From Reticulitermes speratus (Eukaryota > Arthropoda > Insecta > Blattodea > Rhinotermitidae): a DNA stretch of 64,000 nt. Positions 46,001 to 59,000 of the stretch are shown here, one piece after another. The notes under the pieces are model-generated. The model was not told where the DNA came from. It was given only the letters and a program-made list of their open reading frames with translations, and did not search any database. Within the stretch, counting starts at the first letter, position 1. Every line of letters begins with the position of its first letter. A program made the position numbers and the translations under genes. The DNA lies in assembly GCA_021186555.1 (NCBI GenBank), contig JAJKFL010000026.1:6403209-6467208 (forward strand), written 5' to 3'.

Positions 46001-46185
46001 TACCATATCTACCTGAATTTAAGGTAAGAATTTCTTCCTACTTCATCTGAGAAATGGGGGGTTGACTTATAATCGCACACAAAGCTAAACCATTCTCTAC
46101 AGCGACTGTCCTGAAAACTGAAGACCGTGAAGGCGGATCACCTGGTATGCAGGCTCACCTTATATTTGGGTAGCGTTAATTATGG
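46001..46185. mobile_element. Short MITE, pogo-like ends
   Basis: The left end CTACCTGAATTTAAGGTAAG and the complement of the right end (CTACCCAAATATAAGGTGAG) form an imperfect inverted pair near TA dinucleotides. Confidence 0.5.
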
Positions 46186-46665
46186 CAAATTCATGAGATC
46201 AGTTTATGAACATTAATCCATTAAGAACAAATTCAATATATTTAACTAACTCACATAAAAGATAATATGAATAAAGTAAAATCTACAAATGAACGGTTTT
46301 CTTTTTTAAAGATATTGATAGGCTAATATGCAAATGACTGAGGACATGGCCCAGTGACTGTGTCCTGTGAAGGGTGTAATGACCTTTGTGTGTCCTAAAG
46401 GCAGGGTTTTCTTTACAAAATTAAATACTATTGCCTTCCCAAGAAGGACTTTGCTCCAGTGTAAATGGTGTGATACAGCATTATTACATCTTAATTATAC
46501 AAGAAACACTAAAATTAGTATTGCATATTAATGAGAAGAAAGGGGAAAAAATTATTACTTTCACAGATACGTCAAGCCTCATGTACCAAAACCAAGTCTA
46601 CAATTAGTAAAGGGCAAGATATTGTGTTAATTTTGATTTCATTATCAGGTTAAAGTTATCCATTA

Positions 46666-46671
46666 TTTATT
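46666..46671 (-). terminator. Candidate polyadenylation signal of the transporter gene
   Basis: AATAAA on the minus strand about 225 nt after the stop codon at 46894. Position is the only support. Confidence 0.35.
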
Positions 46672-46893
46672 AGGGTTAGTAACTCAGATAACAGACCAAG
46701 TACCAGGGTGTACTTTGCCACCTGCCACATTCATGCTCATGTCTGATGCTCTGTATAACCAATAGCTAGCTGGTCAACTTCTCTGCACATGCATAGAAGC
46801 CAGAGCATGCTGGGGCAAGCCACCTTAGTATCGCAGCCTACTTACAAACTGTGTATGTCAGGTTGCCTGGAGAAGACCATTATGGTACAGTAG

Positions 46894-47035
46894 TTAGACC
46901 TTGGAATCTGAAGTGCCTATCCCCACCTTTATCGTCAAGCCTTCTTCTTCTTCCTCTTCTGCCATTGTTGAAAGTCTTGTCTTCTCATCATCAGTTACAG
47001 CATCCTTTTTGTTTCCTCGCTTCTTAGATTTTGAG
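46894..47035 (-). CDS. Ndae1: Transporter last exon O with stop
   Basis: Acceptor TTAACAG, then [37 protein letters not shown] and a short end SDSKV before TAA at 46896-46894. An internal AAG|GTGGGG could act as a donor after TIK, so an alternative downstream last exon is possible. Confidence 0.8.
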
Positions 47036-50000
47036 CTGTTAAAATGGTCACACAGTTATAGGAACATCTATACATACATTTGACAGTATCTTTCTGTCAT
47101 CACAATTAGTGTCTCAGAAATTAATGATGACAACGGACACGTGTACACACAAAAGTTGTTCACTTCAGGAATGAAGATTCAAAAGGGTTTATTCATTTTT
47201 CTGTTGCATGCATGGGTTCAAGTTCAAGTTGATTTCTTTCCCCATTGTTTCACTCATCAACAATGACAAAGTGAGTTTATTCTCATGGTAAACATCATAA
47301 TGAAACTGTTCTGAAGGTCACAAAGATAACACATGCAAGTCCAAAAACCTAGATATGTTAAATGTAAGTAACTACCATGAGCAGCAAAACCTATTCCTCA
47401 AATTTTAGCACAGATCTTTCTTCATGAGCGTTATCATTATTTCAGTGAGCTAGTTGAATCGAAGTGTCTTGTAAGCTGTTCTCCAATTTACACAAATCTC
47501 AACTTGGCTGGGAGACAGCATGCTCAGAAGCACATCTGGACCAGACACAGATAAACTAACATGAGGACACAGATATTTTCACAGTCAGAAGGTTCACAAT
47601 TTGTACTCTTTTCTTTACCTCATTGGAGTAATCAACAGTGCAGCATGCATCAGAAATAAGAAATGTTTATAAATTGCTGGTTCAAAAACCTGTTACCTAT
47701 TTTTGATAGGACTCTTTTTCTTCTTGTCATCTTTGTACGCAGAGCTGCCCTCATTGACTTGTTTCCATATACCAGTCTTGTTAACCTCTTCAGAGATATT
47801 AATAGATGCAAGAGGAATTTTCATAATGTTGCCATTAGCAAGAGGAATTTGCAGATTTCCAGTTGGATCAATATCAGTGTTACCTTCCTAAAAATAAAAG
47901 TAATATATTTTTTTAATACAGAACACAGCCAAAACCACAACTGCAGCTTATATGGTTACAGCAAAATACATGTAAGAAACAGAAATATATTTGGTGGGGA
48001 ACCTCAATGAAAGAGACCACTTGGAAGACCTAGGTATAGATGGAAGGACCCTATTAAAATGTATCTTAAAGAAATAGGGCCAGAGGGCATGGACTGGATT
48101 AATTTGGCTCAGGAGAGGGCCAGTGGTGGGCTGTTATGACGACGGTAATTAACTTACAGGTTTTGAAAAATGCAGGGAATTTCTTGCCTGGCAGAGGAAG
48201 TATTAGCTTCTCAAGCACTGTGTTCCATGTAGATAGTTATATGAAAGAAACACGATCAGTTATCATTGTTGTAAAAATATGCCAAAGTGAAAATAAACAC
48301 TCGAATGGGGTACACATATTTTTCCAAACACTTTCTTTGCAACCACTCCACTGCATGCTGCCAGGCTAGATGTGCTGTGAAGTGACCAGCGACATGCACC
48401 AGACAAAGTACAGACCCTGTATTATATTAAATTTATTTATTTAATGTTTCTCTCAGCAACTCAGTACTGCACATCACAGAATGCTAGTAGTAGTGAATAA
48501 AGAATAGGAAAGAATATGGAAAAAAAAGAGACTGTGGCCAAACTGACGTACTGTACTGGATTGGAATGATTAAGGAAAACCACAAACAGCCTCAGTCAAG
48601 AGAGCCAGTCTCTAGATACATATCAAAATGTGGGTCAGCCCAAATATGAAGCAGCACAAGTACGTATTTCCTGCCCATTCAGTTGCAGTATTGTAACAAT
48701 TACTCAGTGATCCGATTTATAAAAGCTTTAATTGATGATTCATACTCTTCTTAGGTGTTGTTGTGCCTGTTTTTTTTCCCCTTCTTTAATTCCACAGATT
48801 AAAATTGAAATGTAAAGTATATACGTATCTCACCTCTCCTTCCAACTGTCTTCTTTCCTCTTCAGTTCGTTTGGTTGTTTCGGGCATTACGTCATCAAGA
48901 ATCTTGAGTTCCCGTCTAGTAAATAGAAAGTCTAGTGATTTACGAATACCAATCATCACCACCAACTGAAAAAGTCAAGCAACATAATCCAGTTTCTACA
49001 ATATTATAATAATTCAGCCAGAATAAAGAAGTGATATGAATGACGCAACTACTGTTTTCTCTAATGCAAGTTATCTGTTCAAAGTGTTACACAGATAAGC
49101 TACAAAAATTATAACTTCTAATTTAACGATGAAGTTTTATTTTATTCTTGGTTTATTTAGGGACACTTTCAGTAGCTCATACTATGTTGCATCAAATGTC
49201 TGGATGATTTATAACAAACTGGAAGGTGTGTCGACAGAAGCAGTGAGTGCCTAATTAAAACAAGATACCCCATACTTTGCCTGGGTGAACTGAGTAAAAC
49301 TGTACAAATGTCACAATCGCAGGTTTCCAAGTCGAAATTTGAAGCTGGGACCTCTCAGATATCAAGTAGGAGTACTAATCATTTGACCACGACATTAAGT
49401 AATTTAATGGATAAGACACAATTGATCGCTATACTTATTTTCTAATTTTCCAATTAATTATATATATACACACCATAAGTGGGAATAAAATGGAGGTTGA
49501 GCTGAATGATTTGATGACCCACAGCATCACCAGACAGCCCAGTTGAATAATTGTGAATATGTGTACACGTTTCAAGGGCACCTGAAACAAACATGTTTGT
49601 GGTTTTATCAGCTGTCTGCTTTATTGTAATCACAAAAATGTTGTTTTACATATTTTCACCTTGTAGCCTCTCATTTCATACAAATTAAAAATATAATTTA
49701 TGACATAAAAATATAATTTCAGTACATATCATTACAACAAACTTTCAGTGTTCTTGCTGACATTTTCCCCAGACACCACCACAGTGCTACTTTTCATGGT
49801 CATAACCAAATCTAAACAATGTAATTATTGTGCAAGATTTTAGGGCCTCACAATGATGCCGATAAAAATTCCAGTCTTCTGGAATATGATGCTGTGTAGC
49901 GTGGCAGTAGACACAGCAAACTCCTCTGAAATGTTGCTACCGACACACCATCACAGCATCAAATCCAAGAAGACTGGAGTCTACAGTGCAGTTATTATCA

Positions 50001-53000
50001 TCATGCAGAATTTTCTTGCTTACACTGTTCAAAATTACTAACATTCTGCTAACATCAAGAAGAAGCTCCAAAATACATTGTTATTTGTTTAACAATTTCT
50101 TAATGATTAAATAAATTGCTGTATGAATGTTATAAGTAAGTTCTCAAAGAGTTCTGACACTAGTATATTATACTATAGACTAGTAGGTTTCTGGACTTTG
50201 TCCATCATCTGGTGCTTGACAAAAAGAATTTTTCAAAAACGGTATCTATCTCCAAGATTTTGTGTTCTTTTTGAAGAATACAAAGACAATGGGCAAAGTA
50301 AGAAACCATGTGTTCCTAAATGAATACGTTATACGTTCCTCACCAAGAGAAACTACTTTCACAGACACTGTGCATATGGTTTAAATGGTATAATTTCTGT
50401 TACCATTCTCTGATTTTTGTAACTTAATTAAAATCTAAAAAATTCATATTTTTAATGGTAATATAATGTTTAACAATAAAAATAATTTCTATATGATATT
50501 TGAGGTTTTAACAGTAGTAAAAATTTAAATTGCAGTATTCTAGGTTATGACAGTATGTAGTTTAGTAGGTGTTTATCAACAGTTAAGAGTAACCCCCTGC
50601 TTCCATCTTCAGGGTTTTATCAAAACATTAATAATCTAGTCTACATGGTGTCATAACCTAGAAAACACAGTCTAAAAAGTAATAATTTCTGTAAATATGT
50701 CTATTGCAGGCAATATCAAGGTATATAATGGCACTATGTTACTCACGAACAACAAACAGAATAAGGCTATCCAGAGTTGTGCACACAGAAATGGCCCACT
50801 AGATCGTGCCATTTCAAATTCAGCTTACCTGTCGAAGGAACATGTGATCTGGCTGATATTTGACAGGCATAAATATAATAAGAAGGCGATCAACGAACTG
50901 CAATCCCTTCAGAGAAGCCACACCCATGTACAGGAATACTCCAAACAAAACAGGCATGGGGATGTGACCCAGAACAGGAGTTAGCACTACAGACAGCCCA
51001 ATCATCAAGAAGATGAAGATGTGAGTAACACGCTGTTCCCTGCAAAGCAGCACCATGCTTCAGTAGTGTGTACTTCGAGGAGAAAGTAAATATGCAAGTG
51101 ACACCACGTGCACTATGTATGTCTTACCATACCTGTAAAATACTGTCCATTGTAACACTAATTTCACATTACATTACCCATGACAGCACACCACACATGA
51201 AAGAAAAATAACACTTCTTCTACAAGAAGTACAGTCATAATTATTATAATTTTCAAGACGTGTTATTTAACCATATGGCACCAGAATTCAGTGCCTAATG
51301 GGAGCTGCAGAAGACCAGAATTAAATAGAGAGCTGCGTACGGAAGGCCATTAAATGCTGCCACCTTAACCTGATGCTAGTTGTTTTGAGCATCTCACGTT
51401 AGGTGCCAAAGGGATAATGATGTTGTCATTGCTAAGATTGTATTGTGTTGGTTACTGATGAAAGAATGCATATGGAGCATTGGTAAAATGATCCTGGCAG
51501 GGTTAAACCAAATATTAAAAGTCATAAAGGAAAAACCTGTCCCAGTGCCACCTTGGCCACCACAAATCCTATGAGGACAGGCCTAGAATTGAACCCATGC
51601 CTCTACGGTGAAAGTCCGGTGACTAATCACCCGAGTCATGGCATAGCCCTGTATTATGATAATCATTTCCACACAAATTACATACCTGACACCCAAAAAT
51701 TGGGGTTTTTCACCAGGAGCTGCACATTCTGATTCCAGTTTCAGTGAATTGACATGATTGATTGATAAAACGGTAGCCGCCACAAACCAAGGCAGTCCCA
51801 CAGCTGAGCATATTATGATGAGTATAGCAAGGACAAACAGATCCAGATGGTAGCCACAGCCTTTCTGTAAACCATAAGATAATTCACTGGGTAATTAATA
51901 TCATACCATCTTTTCATGATGACATTACTTGGATACACATCACATCTACCCTCGGTGTTAGTGAGTGGATGAATCACCCCAGTTGCCATGGCAACCATTG
52001 TTACCAGGTTGTGTGCTTTCTGTAAGGTATGCACCCTTGGCAAAGAAAGTTTTTTTTATAATTGTGACAGACTGTGTTCACCATGAGGTATGGGCTGAAG
52101 CTGAAGAAAGAGTTCAGCATCAAGCATATGATAGAGCATTGGGTTGGTGTAAGAATAAAGAAACAAGTGATGAAAGAGTCCATAGAATAGAATAGCATAC
52201 GGAAGGGCGGGCACAACAGTGACCCGTGCACTTCGACCGTTATCAATCTTTTGTGCAACCCTTTAGCTCATTCATTCAGCACTCTTGCACCTTGAACAAA
52301 GTGCAGTACCTTACTGACAGAGATGTCTTCAAAGTCACCTGGTTTCATAAAATGACAACCCAGGTGCCTGAATCTTAGTGTGGCCAAAGCCTCACAAACA
52401 CAAAGAATGTGTGAGGCTGTTTCAGAAGCCTGTTTGCATCTATTGCACTCGGGACTGTTTATCAGCCCCAGTTTAAATAGGTGTCCTTTTAGATGACAGT
52501 GTCCTGTCAGCAACCCTGTCATTATTCTGAGCTGGTTTCTGCTCAGATTGAGCAATTCATCAGCTTTTCTTGCAGAGGGGTTTTTTAAGAAAGCCCTTAG
52601 CCTGCTTTTGTCCACATATGGACTGCCAAAAAGAGTCCATAAGTAGCATGTGAATATCATGTGTGACTCATCACCTGATGGGTATATGGCTATTAAGCTT
52701 AAAATTAGCTACTTAATATGCAATGTTATTTATTTTATGTTCCTTAGAAATTGACCAATCTTGACATGTCATTCTACACTACAGTCAGTTCCTACAACTA
52801 GTAACTATGCTATATGACTGTATAATAGATGAGAGTATTATTAATTCTGTACTAGGTGATCCCACATTCCTGTTTGAGTTTAAGAATTTTTTAGTTGATC
52901 CTGGGGTATGCAGTGTGATGTATGTTGTGTCATAAGAACAGAGGCAATGCATATCACTTGAGAAATGTGTCAAATTTACGTTAAAGTTCACTTCATACCT

Positions 53001-56000
53001 TGAGCTTATTCTCCTTTCGATTAACAATAACAGCCGTAATCTGTTGATCCATGAATATAAGAATAGTTCCAAGGAGGGCAGGAAACACAGCAAGAAGAGC
53101 TGTCCATACTGGGTTATTGTTAAATGGTGCGATAAACCAGCCACGACCATCCAGAGTTGGCTTGAAATCACTTGGCACCTTCACAGAAAGAGCACTTGTT
53201 TATTGTGTATTGGTATAAATGTATTAAGAGTAACTGTTACACAATGCAGTGACCTGCTTTACCTCATTATACTATTAGGGGAGGAAACATAATACTGTGA
53301 CAAAGCTGTAGAGCCCATAAACTGAGATTTACTAGGACATACTGAACAGACCATTAAAAGAAATTAACCCTCTTACTGCAAAGCCCAGTGCTTCAGATTA
53401 AACTCAGTCCCCTCAGCCTAGTCCTTTGCCTACTCTCACAATAATATTACATTTTTAAGATTCAGATGACCCAGCACCCTTCCCATCAACATTTCTTCAA
53501 TAACCCCCCTCTGACCCTTTTGAAGAATTGAAGATGAAGGAATTTCACAAATAGAATATTGTGATATGCATTTCAGAATTTTCAGATATATTTTACATGC
53601 TTGTCTTCTGCATTAAGTGTTTGTTGTTACTCAACACATGGTTGTCGAAGAATATACAGAACTTGTGAAGTATCTTGTTTTCATTTCTTTTCATGATCAA
53701 ATGGTATTTTTATGGTATGAAAAGGGTTTCCAAGAAAGAAACCCAAATTTATAACATTCATTTATGGGAAATGGGGGTTCAACTTATGACAGCTCCCTCT
53801 GCGACCATCATGGAACCGATCAGGTCATAGGTGCAGAAGTTGTGAGTTTACATATTGATAAAATAAGTGAAGTCAATGATAGTTTCCTGTAATTATCATC
53901 TCATTTAATAAACTGATTTTACCCAAATTTAACTAGTGTCCCCACAGTAAATCGTACAGGAACTAACACACAAATTGTTTTTTAGCCTTGAGGTTTTACA
54001 GTAAATACCCCATACACACTTAAAACCTCCTTCAAATAATTAATCTTGATGTATAAATATTTACCTGTAATTTAGGTGTGTTGATTCCAGCATAGAAATC
54101 CAAACCTGTCATGGACAATATGGCGATGATGACAGCAAAATCACTGAAAACTTGCCGCACCTAACAACAGACAGATATTACTAAAAATTAAATATGTCTG
54201 GAAGATTATTAAACATTTAAAATTCCATTAGCAGAGTACCTACTATTATGAAATCTGTGGTCTTCTGGGGTATTACACAGCATCGTGTGGTAACTGTTTA
54301 CCGACGTTCTAATTTATTCATTTGCACTTTTAATTTTTACTGTTGGTTTATTTGTATTTTATTTATCTAGCTTTATCCTTATATCTTCCTCCTTCATTGT
54401 TACACTATTCCTTATATGTTTTTCCAGCTGTCTTAGTTGTTTGCATTCTCAGTACCCCTAGCAGCTTTACGTTGTTTGTATCCACCCCTCTCTCACCCTG
54501 GTTCTACCCTATTGGCTGTCATCACATCATATGTATTGCTACCCCGCTGTACATTCCAGAATCTACGTTATAGGCTGGCTTTCTTTCCTACTCGCACTCT
54601 TGACCCGTGAAGATGGGACCGATACGTTGTCCCGAAACGTCAGTAAACAATTACCACGTGACGCCGCGTAATACCCCAGAAAACCGCAGATTTTATGAAC
54701 ACCGTTGAAGCCTGAAATCCAGGTTACCTACTATTACTTACATTTGAAGGAAAGAAAAGTGCATTCTTAAAATCCTTCAACTGAACTGAAATTATGAAAG
54801 TTCCAATGAACAACACGATGGACATCAGAAATACATCAGGTACATAATGCGGAGTATCACAACCAGCACCCATCAATGTACCATTCTTGAACTGCAAAGG
54901 ACAAATCAAAATATTAACCATGTTACAGTGTTTCAATACCTACAAACAAAAGAGCAAAATTTAGAAACTATAACTTATTCATCTACATTTGCACATTATT
55001 AAGCATTCTTTACGAAGTTAAAGGAGAGAATCTTATGTGGAGGTAATGTCTGTCCGTGACTTACAATGATGATGACGATAACAGCTCATTTTTGACAGCT
55101 TTTAATAAATGGTTATGGCATGTAATATAATGGTATAGATTTGAAACTACAGGTGATTCTGACCTATTAATGTAGTCAACAATTTTGTCATGTAGAGTTT
55201 AATACTATGCAGCATGTATACCTTGTAATAAGAGTTTAAATGTCACACCAGAAATAGAGCAACAAACTTGATACTGATTAATAAGTACTTCCAGAGGCAC
55301 AAGTATTTCATACGTCCTGCTGGACATTTGTAGATTACTTACAAGACATTCTTCCTTGCTTAAAGATGTCCAGTTAATGTTTTCAGGAAAAGATGACCTA
55401 TTGGTTGGTGTGCAGAAACACTCATAGTTAAGTACTGTGTCACCATGTGTATTGATAGGAAAATGCTCTCCAATACTGAGTACATTCTCAACAGCCTGAG
55501 AAACGAAACAATAATTTCAGAACACAAATACCAAACATATCAAGTACACTCTGCACCCCACATCCTTATAGGAGGCACATCAAGCATATGGCAACATGTA
55601 ACATAGGATGACATAAGCACAGCTTTACCAGTACATTCACAAGCAATAGTAACAGCATCTGTTTATTAGAAAACAGCCTCTCCCAGTGCTAAGAACGGAC
55701 CTGTGACTTTGTAATCCAGTCGCTAAAATTCTTATCCAATACAAGAGTTAAAGCTGTCACAGCATATAAATAAAATGAAATCTTCCTTGGCAGTCAGCCA
55801 TTTCAAGACAATTTCCATCATTTCAGAAACTGTCCCATCTCCATCACCTAAGACTGATGATATATCAGTCTCTGATGACACACTAGTCCCTCAGAACAAG
55901 TACTGTGACAGCTTCCGAGACCAAACTCCATTGCACCTTGGCACAGCTCAGTGACCAAGACAATGTTACTTCTCCAGCAGATGCCAATCACAAGCCATAC

Positions 56001-59000
56001 ATCCTTCAGAGATCATAATTTACAAATTTTCATAAACCATATACTTGAATACAAATTTCTCTGAAGCTTTGTCATGAACATAAATTGTAAACCCTATCCA
56101 TAAAAAATGCAGATTTTTTCCCCTGAAAGCTTGCACACACAGCAAAAATGCATGCAACGCTAGTGGATCTAGAGGCTAGAACTTAACCGTGTTAACTTTT
56201 CATCTCAGCTACGTCTTACTGTCTCACCACATCCATCTCTCACTAGTGTATTTTAACCACCATATTATCCATTTTCAAACATGCAATACTTATCAAAGTG
56301 GCTATAACTTATTTCTTAAAATCCACATAACTCCAATTCATGCAAAGGATATCTTTGTTTACTCACAATTCACACAGTTATGAAAGCTGTGAAAGTAGCA
56401 CCCAGGATACTTACTTTATAAATGAAAATAAAAGCTATAAGAGTTGCAAAATTTTCTTCTGTGAATCGTGTGATGTAGCATACTAGGACACTTGCATCCA
56501 CAGCCACCAAAATTAAGAGGATTGCTGCAATCCACATTCCGATCCAAAAGCGGAATGACATGTAATGCCACTCTTTCGATCTGAAAGAATTAATAATGTG
56601 CATGATAAGAATTAAGACAGACATCACGAAACATTATATTTGGCTCCAGAAAAGAATGGTTTCATGTTCAGACATTGCCAAACAAAAGAAATATGACAGA
56701 AGTGACATAAAATATGAGGTCTGGGATAAAAAAAACTCTACATGGATTTAATGGCTAATGCTTTGTTTTGTTGCAACGTGTTACCTGCAAAACATTTAAC
56801 GGAAACTTGATTGTGCAGTGTGATTAGCACTACATAATCAGATTTATATCACACGATGTCAGATAAACACTGAAACCAGCGAGGTATAGAAAATCGTAAA
56901 GAATACTTTAGAACACATATTAAAAATTTGAGTACACCATCCCACTCCTCTTAATCCTTTAAAGCACAGTGATCACTACACATACCACCAATTTAAAAAC
57001 TCAAAAGATCCACATACTGCCTATGGAATGTACATATGTGTTTTGTATGATTCTCACAATAAGCAGCAATTTGTTCCCTAAACAGCATTAAGTGACTGGT
57101 CTTTGTAATGGAGACAGTGTTTCCTGAGAGGTAGGAACAGACTTTTTAAATATTATTTAAATAAATTGCAGGCTTAAAAGAGTTAATGCAAAGTATTTAT
57201 TTATTTATTTATTTACTTATGCTTTATCTAACAACACCAGTAGCCCTAAATCTAGTGCCCGACGTATCATATGGCATTGATGAAAGCTGCATCAACATAC
57301 TCACTGGCAAAAGTCATACATGATGGTCTCAAACACTAGAACTGGACCTGTAGATCCTAGGATGGTTAGCGGTTGTCCAGAGAAGAAGCCATAGCCTATA
57401 CCGCAAACAAAACCAGAGACCAGGGACTCCATAGCAGCCATGTTATTGCCTGTTGCATGGCCTAAGAGACCACCAAACGTAATGATGGGTGACAGACAAG
57501 CGAAGTATAAGAATATCCCTGAAGCTATGCATTGCAGAGCTAGTGCATCCTTGATGTCTGACCAGTACCTGTACAGTGAGCAGAATGCAGTGCATAAACA
57601 ACTCTGACATAATTATTTGAAACATACGAGACGACAAAGAAACTACAAATATGTTTACAACAGCTTAAATTCTGTTCACCATACCATTACCATACCAAAG
57701 CTTAAAACAGAACATCTTCAAGTAAATTATTTCCTTGTCTATTTATTTCTAGTTTAAGTAATTATGCTGTCAGTAACTTGAATATTATATAGTCTTGAAT
57801 GATACGATAGTGAGTAACTAATGGGAATGAATGAGGAAGGAAGTGATATTCGTCTAATATAATGTAACGTCCCGACTTATTTGGAGAAACCAAGGATAAC
57901 CACAAAAAATACAAAATGAGGACAGGCTGTGTCCCAGCCAAGCTCCACATCACGAACCTTCCGAATACAGGAGAGAAGTATTACTGTTTGAGCCAACTTG
58001 CCTGGGCAGCTAAATTACAATAAAAGACATAAACATTATACACTGAAGGCCTACAAAGATGTGGAGGTAACGTTCCATGTATTCTCAATCTCACCACTAG
58101 ATGGAGGTGAGTGTTGAGCTTCATGCTCTGGTCTTCTTGCCCCTGAGTAAAGAGGTTTTGGTACCCAGAGCATAAGAGACCGATACACAAACTGACAAGT
58201 ACGCGGGCTGGAAATGGGCACAAATTAGCTTCAGTACAATCACTGCTACAGGTGGTTCTAGGACCAACCATATCTCCTATTCACTGTGTACCTGGGGCCC
58301 TTTTGGAGGGGGGTAAAGTGATCAGATTGTGAAGCTGCCAAAGTTAAGAATGAACAAACTCTACCTCCAGTTCCCCATGTGCCTTCATGGCATGCAGGAC
58401 AACTTTACTTTAGTTTGCAATCACAGAACAACCTCAGTAAGAACACTCTCACAAGCAGAAACTGACTGCTTACCACGGGACCTTCCTTTTAATATCGTTG
58501 AAAAGGCCACCAAACAGTCTTCCTGACCTTGCCAATCCTGAATCTTCTCTTATCTTTTGTTCATCTTCCTCTTCATCCAGTTCATCTTTCTGCTTCTCAG
58601 ATGGCCGCTTTCTCTGATCCTGCACATATTGCAAGTTGTTTCAGCGTGCTATTTAATAATACACATCTGTATTATTTGTGGATGAAATTTAACATAAAAT
58701 TGCCATTTATGCGACCATCAGATTCTCAAATAATATTTTGCTTCATTTTGGGATCAGAAAGACCACCAAAACTAGATGCTTTTCTGTGGCCAGCTTATGA
58801 AAACTAGTTTCTTTCCAGTGCATCAAGTTGTAGTATCAAGCAACGTTATCAAGCACTATATACTAATGACTGCCGATCCCAGTGGCCGCGCGGTCTAAGG
58901 TGTGGGTCTACGGCCGCTTGCTTGCTGGGATTGTGGGTTCGAATCCCGCCGGCGGCATGGATGTCTGTCTCTTGTGAGTGTTGTGTGTTGTCAGGTAGAG

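Noticed and set aside
50600..50625. CCTGAAGATGGAAGC on the minus strand as a further hammerhead-like core
   Set aside because: No GAAAC and no stem II partner follow, so only the common CTGAAGA string is shared.
53735..53935. MITE with ACCCAAATTTA ends
   Set aside because: The two end strings are in direct, not inverted, orientation, and no target duplication was found.
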